A stretch of DNA of 38,035 bases, taken from assembly GCA_947449895.1 (NCBI GenBank), contig CANFSO010000012.1:1-38035 (forward strand). Reading direction: 5' to 3'. A program made the translations under genes and the position numbers. Positions 27,166 through 35,810 of the stretch are shown here, piece by piece (within the stretch, counting starts at the first letter, position 1; the number at the start of each line of letters is the position of its first letter). Below the pieces are notes generated by a model. It had not been told where the DNA came from. It saw only the letters and a program-made list of their open reading frames with translations, and made no database searches. The stretch is from Comamonadaceae bacterium (GTDB lineage Bacteria; Pseudomonadota; Gammaproteobacteria; Burkholderiales; Burkholderiaceae_C).

Positions 27166-27181
27166 AATCATACATATGATT
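27166..27181. promoter_or_regulatory. Palindrome AATCAT-ACAT-ATGATT, candidate GntR-family operator
   Basis: Perfect 6-bp arms in the VOC/GntR divergent intergenic region; nearly identical to 28737-28751. Confidence 0.55.
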
Positions 27182-27243
27182 GAAATCGCGTCAAGTATGA
27201 AAGTTAATTTTTAGTCTTTAAAATGGTTCTATGCACATACACC

Positions 27244-27981
27244 ATGACAAGCTTTAAACCGCAAGAACAGCCACTTTACGATGTTGTCCGCAGCAGCATC
27301 CTGCAGAAATTGCAAACAGGTGAATGGGCGGCTGGCAGTCGAATCCCTACAGAGAAAGAACTCGGCTCACTTTTTTCGGTGAGCGTTGGGACAGTGAGAA
27401 AAGCCGTGGAGGAATTGGTCTCCGAAAGGGTGCTGCTTCGCCGTGCGGGAATTGGGACAACCGTCGCCATTCATACCGATGCGCATGTTTTTGACGCGTA
27501 CTTTAACTTTGTGAATGCAGCAGGGCTTCGTGTCACACCCACCTCACGCTTGCTCAGCTTTAAAGAAATAGGGGCTGACGATGCTTTAGCCAAGAAGCTC
27601 AATCTGACCAAGGGTAAAACGCTGATCAGATTTGACAACTTGCGTTTGTGTGACGGCGAACCCGCCATGCTAGATCGAATTTGGGTATCCCGCGACCGGT
27701 TCCCGGGTTTGGATAAAGACAGTTTCCTGAGCCGACCTGGCTCCATCTATGGGCTGTATCAGGCTGGCTTCAACACCACGGTGGTGCGCATCCGCGAGCA
27801 GGTCGGGGCATCATTGCCCCCCACTTTTGTAGTCAATGGCTTGAAAATTTCGTCGAGCCTGCCCGTGCTCAAAATTGAACGCACGGCATTCACCTTCGGG
27901 GATAAAGTGGTGGAGTATCGGGAACGCTATGTCATCAGCTCGCTTTGCCAATATCAAAACGAAACCGGATTAAAAGCCTAG
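27244..27981 (+). CDS. GntR-family (HutC/UTRA-type) transcriptional regulator
   Basis: PLYDVVRSSILQKLQTGEWAAGSRIPTEKELGSLFSVSVGTVRKAVEELVSERVLLRRAGIGTTV; UTRA-like C-terminal domain. Start ATG 27244 (27223 alternative). Confidence 0.9.
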   Translation: MTSFKPQEQPLYDVVRSSILQKLQTGEWAAGSRIPTEKELGSLFSVSVGTVRKAVEELVSERVLLRRAGIGTTVAIHTDAHVFDAYFNFVNAAGLRVTPTSRLLSFKEIGADDALAKKLNLTKGKTLIRFDNLRLCDGEPAMLDRIWVSRDRFPGLDKDSFLSRPGSIYGLYQAGFNTTVVRIREQVGASLPPTFVVNGLKISSSLPVLKIERTAFTFGDKVVEYRERYVISSLCQYQNETGLKA

Positions 27982-27992
27982 TGTTGAGCCAA

Positions 27993-28727
27993 CTACGAAC
28001 GCATGTTGCGCATGCGTTCGCTGGCGCGCTCTATGAGCCGCTCTACGGCACTTACCGCTGCGTCTGGATCGTGATTTTCGATGGCCATGAGAAGCGCTTG
28101 GTGCAAGTTCAATGCATGTTCGCGATCGACATCCCGACCGGGTGTACTGGAAGCCTTAAAGCTCACCTTCAACACTTCGGAAATGGGAATTTGTAGCTGA
28201 CGAATGAACCGATTTTTGCAAGAACTCAGCACAGCACTATGAAAACGCAAATCAGCCTCTAAGTATTCTGCATGGGTTTCAGCATCAACCATAGCGACGT
28301 ATGCCTGCCTGATTTTCTCTATCTGCTCAGGGCTGGCCTGTGTGGCGGCAATGCCTGCAGCAACGGGCTCGATCATGTTGCGCAGTTCGACAAGATCCTT
28401 AGTGAATTCATCGTCGAAGGCGAATTGAACGTGCCATTGCAAAACATTGGGGTCGAATAGATTCCAGGACTCACGCGGCAAAACGTGGGTGCCCGTCTTT
28501 GGCAAGATCACCACCATCCCCATGGCGGCGAGAACCTTCATGGCTTCGCGTAGCGCGAGCCGTCCGACACCTAAACTTTCAGCCAGGATCGACTCAGTGG
28601 GTATCTGACTGCCAATCGGCATCCCACCTGTCACGATCTCGCGGCCGAGAGTTTCAACGATCTGGTGATGAATACTTTTCGGCCGTTTTTTGATCGGCCG
28701 TGAACTGACAGTGCGTTGATTTATCAT
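27993..28727 (-). CDS. GntR-family (FadR/FCD-type) transcriptional regulator
   Basis: KSIHHQIVETLGREIVTGGMPIGSQIPTESILAESLGVGRLALREAMKVLAAMGMVVILPKTGTHV; FCD domain DLVELRNMIEPVAAGIAA...FHSAVLSSCKNRFI. Start ATG 28727 (28745 alternative). Confidence 0.92.
   Translation of the reverse strand: MINQRTVSSRPIKKRPKSIHHQIVETLGREIVTGGMPIGSQIPTESILAESLGVGRLALREAMKVLAAMGMVVILPKTGTHVLPRESWNLFDPNVLQWHVQFAFDDEFTKDLVELRNMIEPVAAGIAATQASPEQIEKIRQAYVAMVDAETHAEYLEADLRFHSAVLSSCKNRFIRQLQIPISEVLKVSFKASSTPGRDVDREHALNLHQALLMAIENHDPDAAVSAVERLIERASERMRNMRS
27996..28020. terminator. Perfect hairpin CGAACGCATG-TTGCG-CATGCGTTCG at the junction of two convergent gntR genes
   Basis: 10-bp perfect arms, 5-nt loop; lies in the last codons of the minus-strand gntR; no U-tract, so a terminator role is uncertain. 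Confidence 0.35.
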
Positions 28728-28736
28728 TATTTTTTC

Positions 28737-28751
28737 AATCATCATATGATA
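28737..28751. promoter_or_regulatory. AATCATCATATGATA with internal 10-bp palindrome ATCATATGAT (28741-28750), candidate GntR-family operator
   Basis: Lies in the divergent gntR-FCD / bug intergenic region; differs from 27166-27181 by one base in the centre and one at the end. Confidence 0.55.
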
Positions 28752-28796
28752 AGCTTAGAATTAAAATCAGCATCAAAAATACACAAGGAGATCATC

Positions 28797-29765
28797 ATGT
28801 CAATTCGAAAAATTCTTGTGGCAGTTCTCACTGCCTTGGTTGCGATAGGAAGTGTCGCAGCACAGACGACGCCCTACCCGTCTCGACCCATCAAGCTTAT
28901 CGTGCCAGTGCCGCCTGGTGGCAGCGGTGATCTGGTCGGCCGCTTGATGGCGAACGCCACAACCAGCGAACTGGGTCAGCCGATCGTCATCGAAAACCGT
29001 GCCGGTGCCGCAGGTAGCATCGGTACTGCTATTGGCGCTAAAGCACCAGCAGATGGGTACACGCTGATTCAATGCAGCATCGGAAATTGCGCTATCAACC
29101 CAAGCCTTTATGAAAAAGTCGGCTACGACTTGTTCAAAGACCTGACGCCCGTGATTCTTTTGGGCAAGTCGATCAACGTGCTGACAGTCGGCAACGACTC
29201 GGGCATACATTCGGTCAAGGAACTGGTTGAGCAAGCTAAGAGCAAGCGCCTTGCTTATGCCTCTTCCGGTGTTGGTGCGTCTAATCACCTGTCCGGTGAG
29301 CTCCTGAAGAAGATGGCGGCCATTGAGCTGACGCACGTTCCCTATAGAGGATCTGGCCCGGCCATCACCGATCTGCTGGGTGGACAAGTGCCGATCTTCT
29401 TTGACAACGAGCCATCCATATTGCCGTTCATTAAAACCGGCAAGGTGCGGGCACTGGCGGTGACTGGGAAAACAAGATCACTGAATTTGCCAGATGTTCC
29501 AACGATGGAGGAACTTGGTTTCCCTGGATTTGTGATTGAGCCTTGGTACGGTTTTATTGCGCCGGCCAACACACCCAAACCCGTGATCAACCAGCTTAAC
29601 CAAGCCTTCGAACGCGCACTCAAAACCGCCACCGTTCGCCAAACCATGCTGGGCATGGGAATCACGCCGAGCGGAGGTTCAGCAGAGTTGATGGGCCAGT
29701 TCATGCGCTCCGAATATGAGCGCTGGGGTGAGCTGATCCGGACGCAAGGCATTAAAGGAGACTAA
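28797..29765 (+). CDS. Bug/TctC-family substrate-binding protein
   Basis: MSIRKILVAVLTALVAIGSVAAQTTPYPSRPIKLIVPVPPGGSGDLVGRLM; IENRAGAAGSIGTAIGAKAPADGYTL; LTHVPYRGSGPAITDLLGG. Confidence 0.93.
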   Translation: MSIRKILVAVLTALVAIGSVAAQTTPYPSRPIKLIVPVPPGGSGDLVGRLMANATTSELGQPIVIENRAGAAGSIGTAIGAKAPADGYTLIQCSIGNCAINPSLYEKVGYDLFKDLTPVILLGKSINVLTVGNDSGIHSVKELVEQAKSKRLAYASSGVGASNHLSGELLKKMAAIELTHVPYRGSGPAITDLLGGQVPIFFDNEPSILPFIKTGKVRALAVTGKTRSLNLPDVPTMEELGFPGFVIEPWYGFIAPANTPKPVINQLNQAFERALKTATVRQTMLGMGITPSGGSAELMGQFMRSEYERWGELIRTQGIKGD

Positions 29766-29768
29766 GAG

Positions 29769-30968
29769 ATGCGAATCACGGCCATTGAAACCATACGCAT
29801 TGGTGAGTTCCCCAACCTGATTTGGGTAGAAATTCATACCGACGAAGGCCTCATCGGCCTAGGTGAAACCTTCCGCGGCGCAGAAGCCGTCGAAAGCCAA
29901 ATCCATTCCATGTGTGCACCCTTGTTGCTCGGTAAAAATCCGCTGGAGATCGAGCGCATTAGCAAGGTTTTGCTACGCGGGTATCTCGGTTTCAACGGAT
30001 CGGGGGTGGAGACAAGGGCCGCTTCTGCTATTGATATCGCGCTGTGGGATTTATTCGGAAAGGTGGCTGGCCAACCGGTCTATCAAATGTTAGGTGGCCT
30101 TTGTCACGACCGCATGCGCAGCTACAACACATGTGCGGGCTACAACTACAACAACCACAGCGTGCAGCGACGAATGGTCTCGAAAACCGGCAGTGCATCA
30201 ATGGGGCCGTACGATGATCAGGTGGCCTTCACTGAGAACGCTGGGGAGCTGGCGCTGAGCCTGCTTGACGAAGGTTTTACGGCGATGAAAATCTGGCCCT
30301 TCGACGGTTTGGCAGCGGCGACCGATGGACAGTTCGTGTCGGCAGCACAAATGCGCCAAGGGCTAGAGCCCTTCGAAAAAATCCGGCGCGCGGTGGGCGA
30401 CAAAATTGAAGTGATGTGTGAGTTCCACTCGATGTGGAATCTCACCTCGGCCATCGCCATCGCCAAAGAACTCCGCGAGTACCGACCCTACTGGGCCGAA
30501 GACCCGATCAAGATGGACAGCGTCCAAGCACTGGCGGACTATCGACGCCACGCCGGCATTCCGGTGTGCGGCAGCGAAACACTGGCAACGCGCGGTGCGT
30601 TTCGGGATCTGCTTGCCGCCGATGCACTGGACTTCGTCATGCTTGACTTGTCCTGGTGCGGCGGCATCAGCGAGGGTAAAAAAATCGCCACCATGGCGGA
30701 GGCTTATCAAAAGCCGGTGGCCCCCCACGATTGCACGGGGCCAGTCGTCCTAATGGCGTCCTTGCACTTGGCACTCAGCTCTCCGAACGCGATATTCCAA
30801 GAGGTTGTCCGCGCCTTTCTGACCACTTTTTACCGAGAGCTGGTGACCGTGCTTCCGGTGTTGGAAATGGGCTATCTGAGCCCCCCCACAGGCCCAGGCC
30901 TTGGTACCGAACTCGCGCCTGGCCTCAAGCTTCGCGCAGACAGCATCATTCGCGTTAGCACCCTCTAG
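29769..30968 (+). CDS. Mandelate racemase/muconate lactonizing enzyme (enolase superfamily) protein, probable acid-sugar dehydratase
   Basis: MRITAIETIRIGEFPNLIWVEIHTDEGLIGLGETF; AASAIDIALWDLFGKVAGQPVYQMLGG; CEFHSMW, YWAEDP, CGSETLATR, APHDCTGPVVLMAS. Confidence 0.9.
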   Translation: MRITAIETIRIGEFPNLIWVEIHTDEGLIGLGETFRGAEAVESQIHSMCAPLLLGKNPLEIERISKVLLRGYLGFNGSGVETRAASAIDIALWDLFGKVAGQPVYQMLGGLCHDRMRSYNTCAGYNYNNHSVQRRMVSKTGSASMGPYDDQVAFTENAGELALSLLDEGFTAMKIWPFDGLAAATDGQFVSAAQMRQGLEPFEKIRRAVGDKIEVMCEFHSMWNLTSAIAIAKELREYRPYWAEDPIKMDSVQALADYRRHAGIPVCGSETLATRGAFRDLLAADALDFVMLDLSWCGGISEGKKIATMAEAYQKPVAPHDCTGPVVLMASLHLALSSPNAIFQEVVRAFLTTFYRELVTVLPVLEMGYLSPPTGPGLGTELAPGLKLRADSIIRVSTL

Positions 30969-30977
30969 AAACTGACC

Positions 30978-31886
30978 ATGACACTCTCAAAACAGACTCT
31001 GCGTGAAGCGCTAAACGGCATCTCCGGCATCCTCATCACACCGTTCAACGACGATGATGAAGTCGATCCACCGCGGCTCCAAACCGTCATTGACCGAGCG
31101 GTAGAGGCTGGTGTCCACGTGCTGGTGGCCAATGGCAACACCAGTGAGTTTTATGCGCTCGATGCCAGTGAAGCAGAGCGGATGGTGTTCGCTACTGCCG
31201 AACAGGTGGCCGGGCGCGTTCCCTTGCTGGGTGGTGTAGGTAAGAACATCAAAGACGCTTGCAAACTGGCGCGGGCGTCACGGGCCGCTGGCGTCACTGC
31301 ATTGATGGTGCACCAACCGCCGGATCCGTTTGTGGCTCCACGGGGCGTGATTGATTACGTTCAACGCATCGCGGAGGCTGGCGACGGCTTACCACTGGTG
31401 CTTTACCTGCGCGATGACGGCATCGGTTTGGACACCATTGAGATGCTGGCGCGATTGCCTGGCGTGGTTGGCCTGAAGTGGGCCTGCCCTACCCCGCTGC
31501 GCTTGGGAACAATGATCACGCGCACGCGTGACCTAGATTTGGCATGGGTGGGTGGCCTCGCAGAAAGCTGGGCACCCGCCTTTTACGCGGTCGGCTCACG
31601 CGGTTTTACCTCAGGTCTGATCAACGTCCTGCCAGCACGCTCAGTGGCCATCCATACGGCACTTCAGAACGGTGACTATGAGAAAGCCATGCAACTGATC
31701 AACGCCACAGCTGAATTCGAAGAACTTAGAACGGAAGAACGAAACGGCACGAATGTCACCGTCGTGAAGTCGGCATTGCAATTGATTGGCAACGATTGCG
31801 GCCGAGTCAGGCCCCCCGGCGCATGGCCTCTGACGAGCACCGCACGCGACAAACTGATCCGCCTCTTTCAAGAATCCACAAGTTGA
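30978..31886 (+). CDS. Dihydrodipicolinate synthase (DapA)/N-acetylneuraminate lyase-superfamily aldolase or dehydratase
   Basis: ISGILITPFNDDDEVD, VLVANGNTSEFYALDASE, LVLYLRDD (Tyr), VVGLKWA (Schiff-base Lys). Confidence 0.9.
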   Translation: MTLSKQTLREALNGISGILITPFNDDDEVDPPRLQTVIDRAVEAGVHVLVANGNTSEFYALDASEAERMVFATAEQVAGRVPLLGGVGKNIKDACKLARASRAAGVTALMVHQPPDPFVAPRGVIDYVQRIAEAGDGLPLVLYLRDDGIGLDTIEMLARLPGVVGLKWACPTPLRLGTMITRTRDLDLAWVGGLAESWAPAFYAVGSRGFTSGLINVLPARSVAIHTALQNGDYEKAMQLINATAEFEELRTEERNGTNVTVVKSALQLIGNDCGRVRPPGAWPLTSTARDKLIRLFQESTS

Positions 31887-33565
31887 TTCAAAGCACGTTG
31901 GCGCAGTGCCGACAGCGTGGTGCGCGGTGTGATCCCTTCCGGGTCGGTGCGTAGCTCGATGAGAGCGCCTGTGCCGGATTGGACTGCGCGTTCAAAAGCG
32001 GCGGGGAAGTCGGCCGTTCTCTCGACCAACTGGCCATGCAGTCCATAAGCTTTGGCGAGGGCTGGAAAATCAGGATTCTCCAGACTGGTGCCGTAAACCT
32101 TTCCGGGAAAGTTCATCTCTTGGTGCATGCGAATGCTGCCGTACATGCGGTTGTTGATGACGATGAAAATGATCGGCAACTGGTACTGCGTGACGGTCGC
32201 CAGCTCTTGCGCACTCATCTGAAAACAGCCATCGCCGGCAAAACAAATCACCATCCGATCAGGGTGCAGCAGCTTGGCAGCGATGGCGGCCGGTACGCCA
32301 TAGCCCATGGTGCCACTGATAGGCGCAAGCTCCGTGTGCAGGGCGCGGTATTGGTGAAAGCGGTGCACCCACGAGGTGTAGTTGCCCGCGCCATTGGTGA
32401 CGATCGTGTCGGGCGGTAAGCGGGTTTGCAGCCAGGTCACCACCTCAGCCAGATTGATCGGCCCCGGCATCGCAGTAGGTGTCAGTGTCTCCAAGTAATC
32501 GGCTTGCGCCGATTCGGTCCAAGCCTGCCATGAAGTAACCGCCGGCGATGTCAGTTGGCTCAAGGCTTGCGCCAACTCCGGCACACCGGAATGTATCGGC
32601 AGCGCGGCCTGATAAACACGGCCGAGTTCGTTCGCGTCGGCATGCACGTGCACCAGCGTCTGACACGGCCGGGGTGCCTGCAACAACTGGTATTCAGACG
32701 TGGTGGTTTCACCCAACCGAGTGCCGATAGCCAGCACCAGATCAGCGTCCGTGACCCGCTGTGCGAGTTTGGCGCTCAAACCGATCCCCAGACTCCCTGC
32801 GTATTGAGGGTGTCGGTTGTCCCATAAATCTTGTCGCCTGAAACTGGTGCAGACCGGCAGGTTGAAGCGTTCGACAAAGGCGCGCACTTGGTCACTGGCC
32901 AGCATGTTCCAACCACTGCCACCCAAAATGACCAAGGGGCTTTTCGCCGCATCCAATATCACCTGAAGCGACGCCAATTCTGAACCGCTCACCGCGGCAG
33001 GTTGCAGTGGCAGCGGGTCTAACGCAGGGCATGCGCTTAACGCATACAAAACATCTTCAGGAACCGCAATCACCACAGGCCCCGGACGACCCGACATCGC
33101 CACCTGAAAAGCCAGCCGCATGACCTCAGGCAGATGCTCGATCTGGTTGACTTGAGTCGCCCACTTAGCGATAGGTGCGAACATGCGAGCGATGTCGATT
33201 TCTTGCCAAGCGTCGCGCCCCATGAAGGCGGAGTTGACCTGCCCGACCAGCAAGATCATGGGCGTTGAGTCTTGCGAAGCCGTGTGCACGCCAATGCTGG
33301 CTTGCGTCGCCCCCGGTCCTCGCGTGACCAAGCAGATGCCGGGCTTGCCGGTCAACTTGCCATAGGCTTCGGCCATATGGGCGGCGGCGGCCTCATGGCG
33401 GCAGACAATCAATCGAATCGAATCACGCACATCATGCAAGGCATCGAGGGCCGGTAAAAAGCTCTCGCCGGGCACAGAAAAAGCCATGTCCACACCGTGG
33501 CTCACCAGGGCTTCAATCAAGATTTGACCGCCGTTTCGCGGCCGCTGGGTCACTTGCAGGGTCAT
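31868..33565 (-). CDS. Thiamine-pyrophosphate-dependent enzyme (acetolactate synthase/benzoylformate decarboxylase-like)
   Basis: GVDMAFSVPGESFLPALDAL, CRHEAAAAHMAEAYGKLTGKPGICLVTRGPGATQA, TPP-binding FAGDGCFQMSAQELATVTQYQLPIIFIVINNRMYGSI. Start MTLQVT at 33565. Confidence 0.92.
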   Translation of the reverse strand: MTLQVTQRPRNGGQILIEALVSHGVDMAFSVPGESFLPALDALHDVRDSIRLIVCRHEAAAAHMAEAYGKLTGKPGICLVTRGPGATQASIGVHTASQDSTPMILLVGQVNSAFMGRDAWQEIDIARMFAPIAKWATQVNQIEHLPEVMRLAFQVAMSGRPGPVVIAVPEDVLYALSACPALDPLPLQPAAVSGSELASLQVILDAAKSPLVILGGSGWNMLASDQVRAFVERFNLPVCTSFRRQDLWDNRHPQYAGSLGIGLSAKLAQRVTDADLVLAIGTRLGETTTSEYQLLQAPRPCQTLVHVHADANELGRVYQAALPIHSGVPELAQALSQLTSPAVTSWQAWTESAQADYLETLTPTAMPGPINLAEVVTWLQTRLPPDTIVTNGAGNYTSWVHRFHQYRALHTELAPISGTMGYGVPAAIAAKLLHPDRMVICFAGDGCFQMSAQELATVTQYQLPIIFIVINNRMYGSIRMHQEMNFPGKVYGTSLENPDFPALAKAYGLHGQLVERTADFPAAFERAVQSGTGALIELRTDPEGITPRTTLSALRQRALNQLVDS

Positions 33566-33567
33566 GT

Positions 33568-34530
33568 TCAATCCGCAGTAGCGCCAGAGGTTTCTACGAC
33601 CTTTTTCCACTTGCCCCGTTCACGCAATATGGCCGCTTTCATCTCTTCCGGCGGACCGGGCAAGGCCTCAAAGCTGACCTCGCGCAGCTTGGCAGCAAAG
33701 TCCGGACTTTTGAGGATGACGTTGATTTCACGATTCATGCGCATGACCACTTCTGGCGATACCCTGGCCTGCGCCATGAGGCCAAACCAAGCGCTGGTGG
33801 TCATGCCGGGAAAGCCGCTTTCCGCCACGGTCGGGATGTCCGGCAACTGAAACCAGCGCTTGCTGGAAGTGACCGCCAAGGGACGCAACTTGCCTGCGCG
33901 AATCTGCGGCAACAACTGCGGCAGGTTGTCGGTGGTGAACTGCACATCGCCGGCCAGCAGTGCGCCCATGGCCGGGCCGTTGCCACGGTAGGGAACATGC
34001 GTGAGCTCTATACCCACGGTGGTTTTAAACAACTCGTTGAGCAAGTGGCCCGCACTGCCAATGCTGGAACTGGAGTAAGACAAGGGGGTTGGACTGGTTT
34101 TACCAAAGCTGGCCAGTTCTTTGAGAGATTGCACAGGCAAGCTGGGTGAGACCACCACCACGTTAGGTGCCTGCCCCATCAAACCGATAGGAATCAAGTC
34201 GGCATCTGGGTCGTAGCCCAACTTTTTGTAGAGGTACGGGTTGATCGCCATCATGGGCAAGGATGCGACCAAGAAGTAATGATCATCAAGCGCCGACTTG
34301 ACAAAATAACTGGCCCCCACGCCGCCACTCGCACCGCCCCTGTTTTCAATGATGACGGCATGCCCGAGATTTTCAGACAGCTTTTGGCCGAGCAAGCGAG
34401 TCAAGATATCGGTAGAGCCTCCGGCCGGGTAAGGAACCAGCAAGCGGATAGGTCGATTGGGCCAATTTGCCTGAGCAAATACCGAGCCCTGAATCAACAG
34501 AGCAAAAATCATCACGAGCCATTTTTTCAT
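33568..34530 (-). CDS. Bug/TctC-family substrate-binding protein
   Basis: MKKWLVMIFALLIQGSVFAQANWPNRPIRLLVPYPAGGSTDILTRLLGQKL; LTHVPYRGNGPAMGALLAGDVQ. Confidence 0.93.
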   Translation of the reverse strand: MKKWLVMIFALLIQGSVFAQANWPNRPIRLLVPYPAGGSTDILTRLLGQKLSENLGHAVIIENRGGASGGVGASYFVKSALDDHYFLVASLPMMAINPYLYKKLGYDPDADLIPIGLMGQAPNVVVVSPSLPVQSLKELASFGKTSPTPLSYSSSSIGSAGHLLNELFKTTVGIELTHVPYRGNGPAMGALLAGDVQFTTDNLPQLLPQIRAGKLRPLAVTSSKRWFQLPDIPTVAESGFPGMTTSAWFGLMAQARVSPEVVMRMNREINVILKSPDFAAKLREVSFEALPGPPEEMKAAILRERGKWKKVVETSGATAD

Positions 34531-34592
34531 GCAGATGTCTCCAAAATACCCTGCCTCAGGGTTCCATTTTTACAATCAAAATTCCGCCAATT

Positions 34593-35810
34593 TTATCGGC
34601 GTTCGCGCCCCATCAGCGGTAAGTCGATCAGCACCCGATCTAAGCGCGCATGGCGCACCTCGCTGATGGCGTTGTAACCCATCATGCCAAGACCACGATG
34701 CACCTCGGCCTTGAGTAGGCTGATGGCATGTTCAACGCCGGCTTGTCCAGCCACCGAGCTGGCGAAGTTAAACGGCCGACCGACAAAAACAAAGTCCGCC
34801 CCCAGCGCCAGCGCCTTGAGTACATCATCACCACGGCGAAAACCGCTGTCAATCATCACCGGAATACGCGGCCCCGTTCTCGTCAGTTCCTCAAGGATGC
34901 CGGGCAAAACACGCAAGGGCGAAGGGCCAGCGTCGAGTTGTCGACCGCCATGATTGGAAACAATGATGCCGTCTGCGCCAAGATCACGCGCCATCCGGCA
35001 ATCGTCAACATGCAACAAGCCCTTGACGATCAGGCGCCCCTGCCAGTGGCGACGAATCAGGGCAAAACGATCCCAGTCCATGTGGTCTTTGCTGCCATGG
35101 TCGCGAGCAGCATTTTGGGAAATGATGGGTGCACCTCGAACCGCAAATGAATTTTCAAAGTGCGGCATGCCGTGTTTTAGCAATGTTCGAAAGAAGGTGC
35201 CAAAAAGCCAGCGCGGCCGAAGGATGCCGTCCCACGCTAACCGTAAGCTCGGGCGTAAAGGTGTTGAAAATCCAGCACGCGTCTGATTTTCCCGACTGGC
35301 CCCCAAGAAAGTGTCTACCGTCAGGACCAGCGTCTGATAGCCGGCCGTCTTGATGCGGTCAAGCAATGGCAAAGTACGCTCTAAATCACCCGGTACATAG
35401 GCTTGAAACCAAGCGTCGGGATTGTCCTGGATGACCTCCTCCATGCGGACCATCGAGGTGCCGCTCACCACCATCGGGATGCCGGCCTGCTTGGCTGCGC
35501 GCGTCAAAGCCAAGTCACCGCGGTAGCTTGACAGTGCGCTCAGACCCATAGGCGCAATGCCAAACGGTGCGGCCCATTCTTGGCCAAACAAAGTGGTCTT
35601 GATCGACCGCTTGGACACCTCGCGCAGCATCCGGCTGACGAGTCCGTACTCTTGGAACACGCGGCGGTTGTCGCCCAAGGTGAACTCATCTTCTGATCCG
35701 CCTGCAACATAAGCATAAACCGGTCGAGGGAGTATGTGTCGCGCCTTTTGCTCAAAGTCATTCAGCGACAGCAGGCGGCGAAGCCGCCGCAAAGGCTTTC
35801 GGGACATCAT
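34593..35810 (-). CDS. FMN-dependent alpha-hydroxy acid oxidase/dehydrogenase (LldD/MdlB/glycolate oxidase family)
   Basis: VYAYVAGGSEDEFTLGDNRRVF, FGIAPMGLSAL, LTVDTFLGASRENQTRAGF, IIVSNHGGRQLDAGPSPLRVLP, IPVMIDSGFRRGDDVLKALALGADFVFVGRPF. ATGA overlap with the upstream bug gene. Confidence 0.93.
   Translation of the reverse strand: MMSRKPLRRLRRLLSLNDFEQKARHILPRPVYAYVAGGSEDEFTLGDNRRVFQEYGLVSRMLREVSKRSIKTTLFGQEWAAPFGIAPMGLSALSSYRGDLALTRAAKQAGIPMVVSGTSMVRMEEVIQDNPDAWFQAYVPGDLERTLPLLDRIKTAGYQTLVLTVDTFLGASRENQTRAGFSTPLRPSLRLAWDGILRPRWLFGTFFRTLLKHGMPHFENSFAVRGAPIISQNAARDHGSKDHMDWDRFALIRRHWQGRLIVKGLLHVDDCRMARDLGADGIIVSNHGGRQLDAGPSPLRVLPGILEELTRTGPRIPVMIDSGFRRGDDVLKALALGADFVFVGRPFNFASSVAGQAGVEHAISLLKAEVHRGLGMMGYNAISEVRHARLDRVLIDLPLMGRERR

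Noticed and set aside
31868-33565. Naming the TPP enzyme as IlvB or MdlC
   Set aside because: Family features are clear but do not separate acetolactate synthase from benzoylformate decarboxylase or other decarboxylases, so no gene symbol was given.
34578-34594. AAAATT-CCGCC-AATTTT inverted repeat between the oxidase and bug genes
   Set aside because: Short AT-only arms that can easily arise by chance; no matching copy elsewhere in the window.
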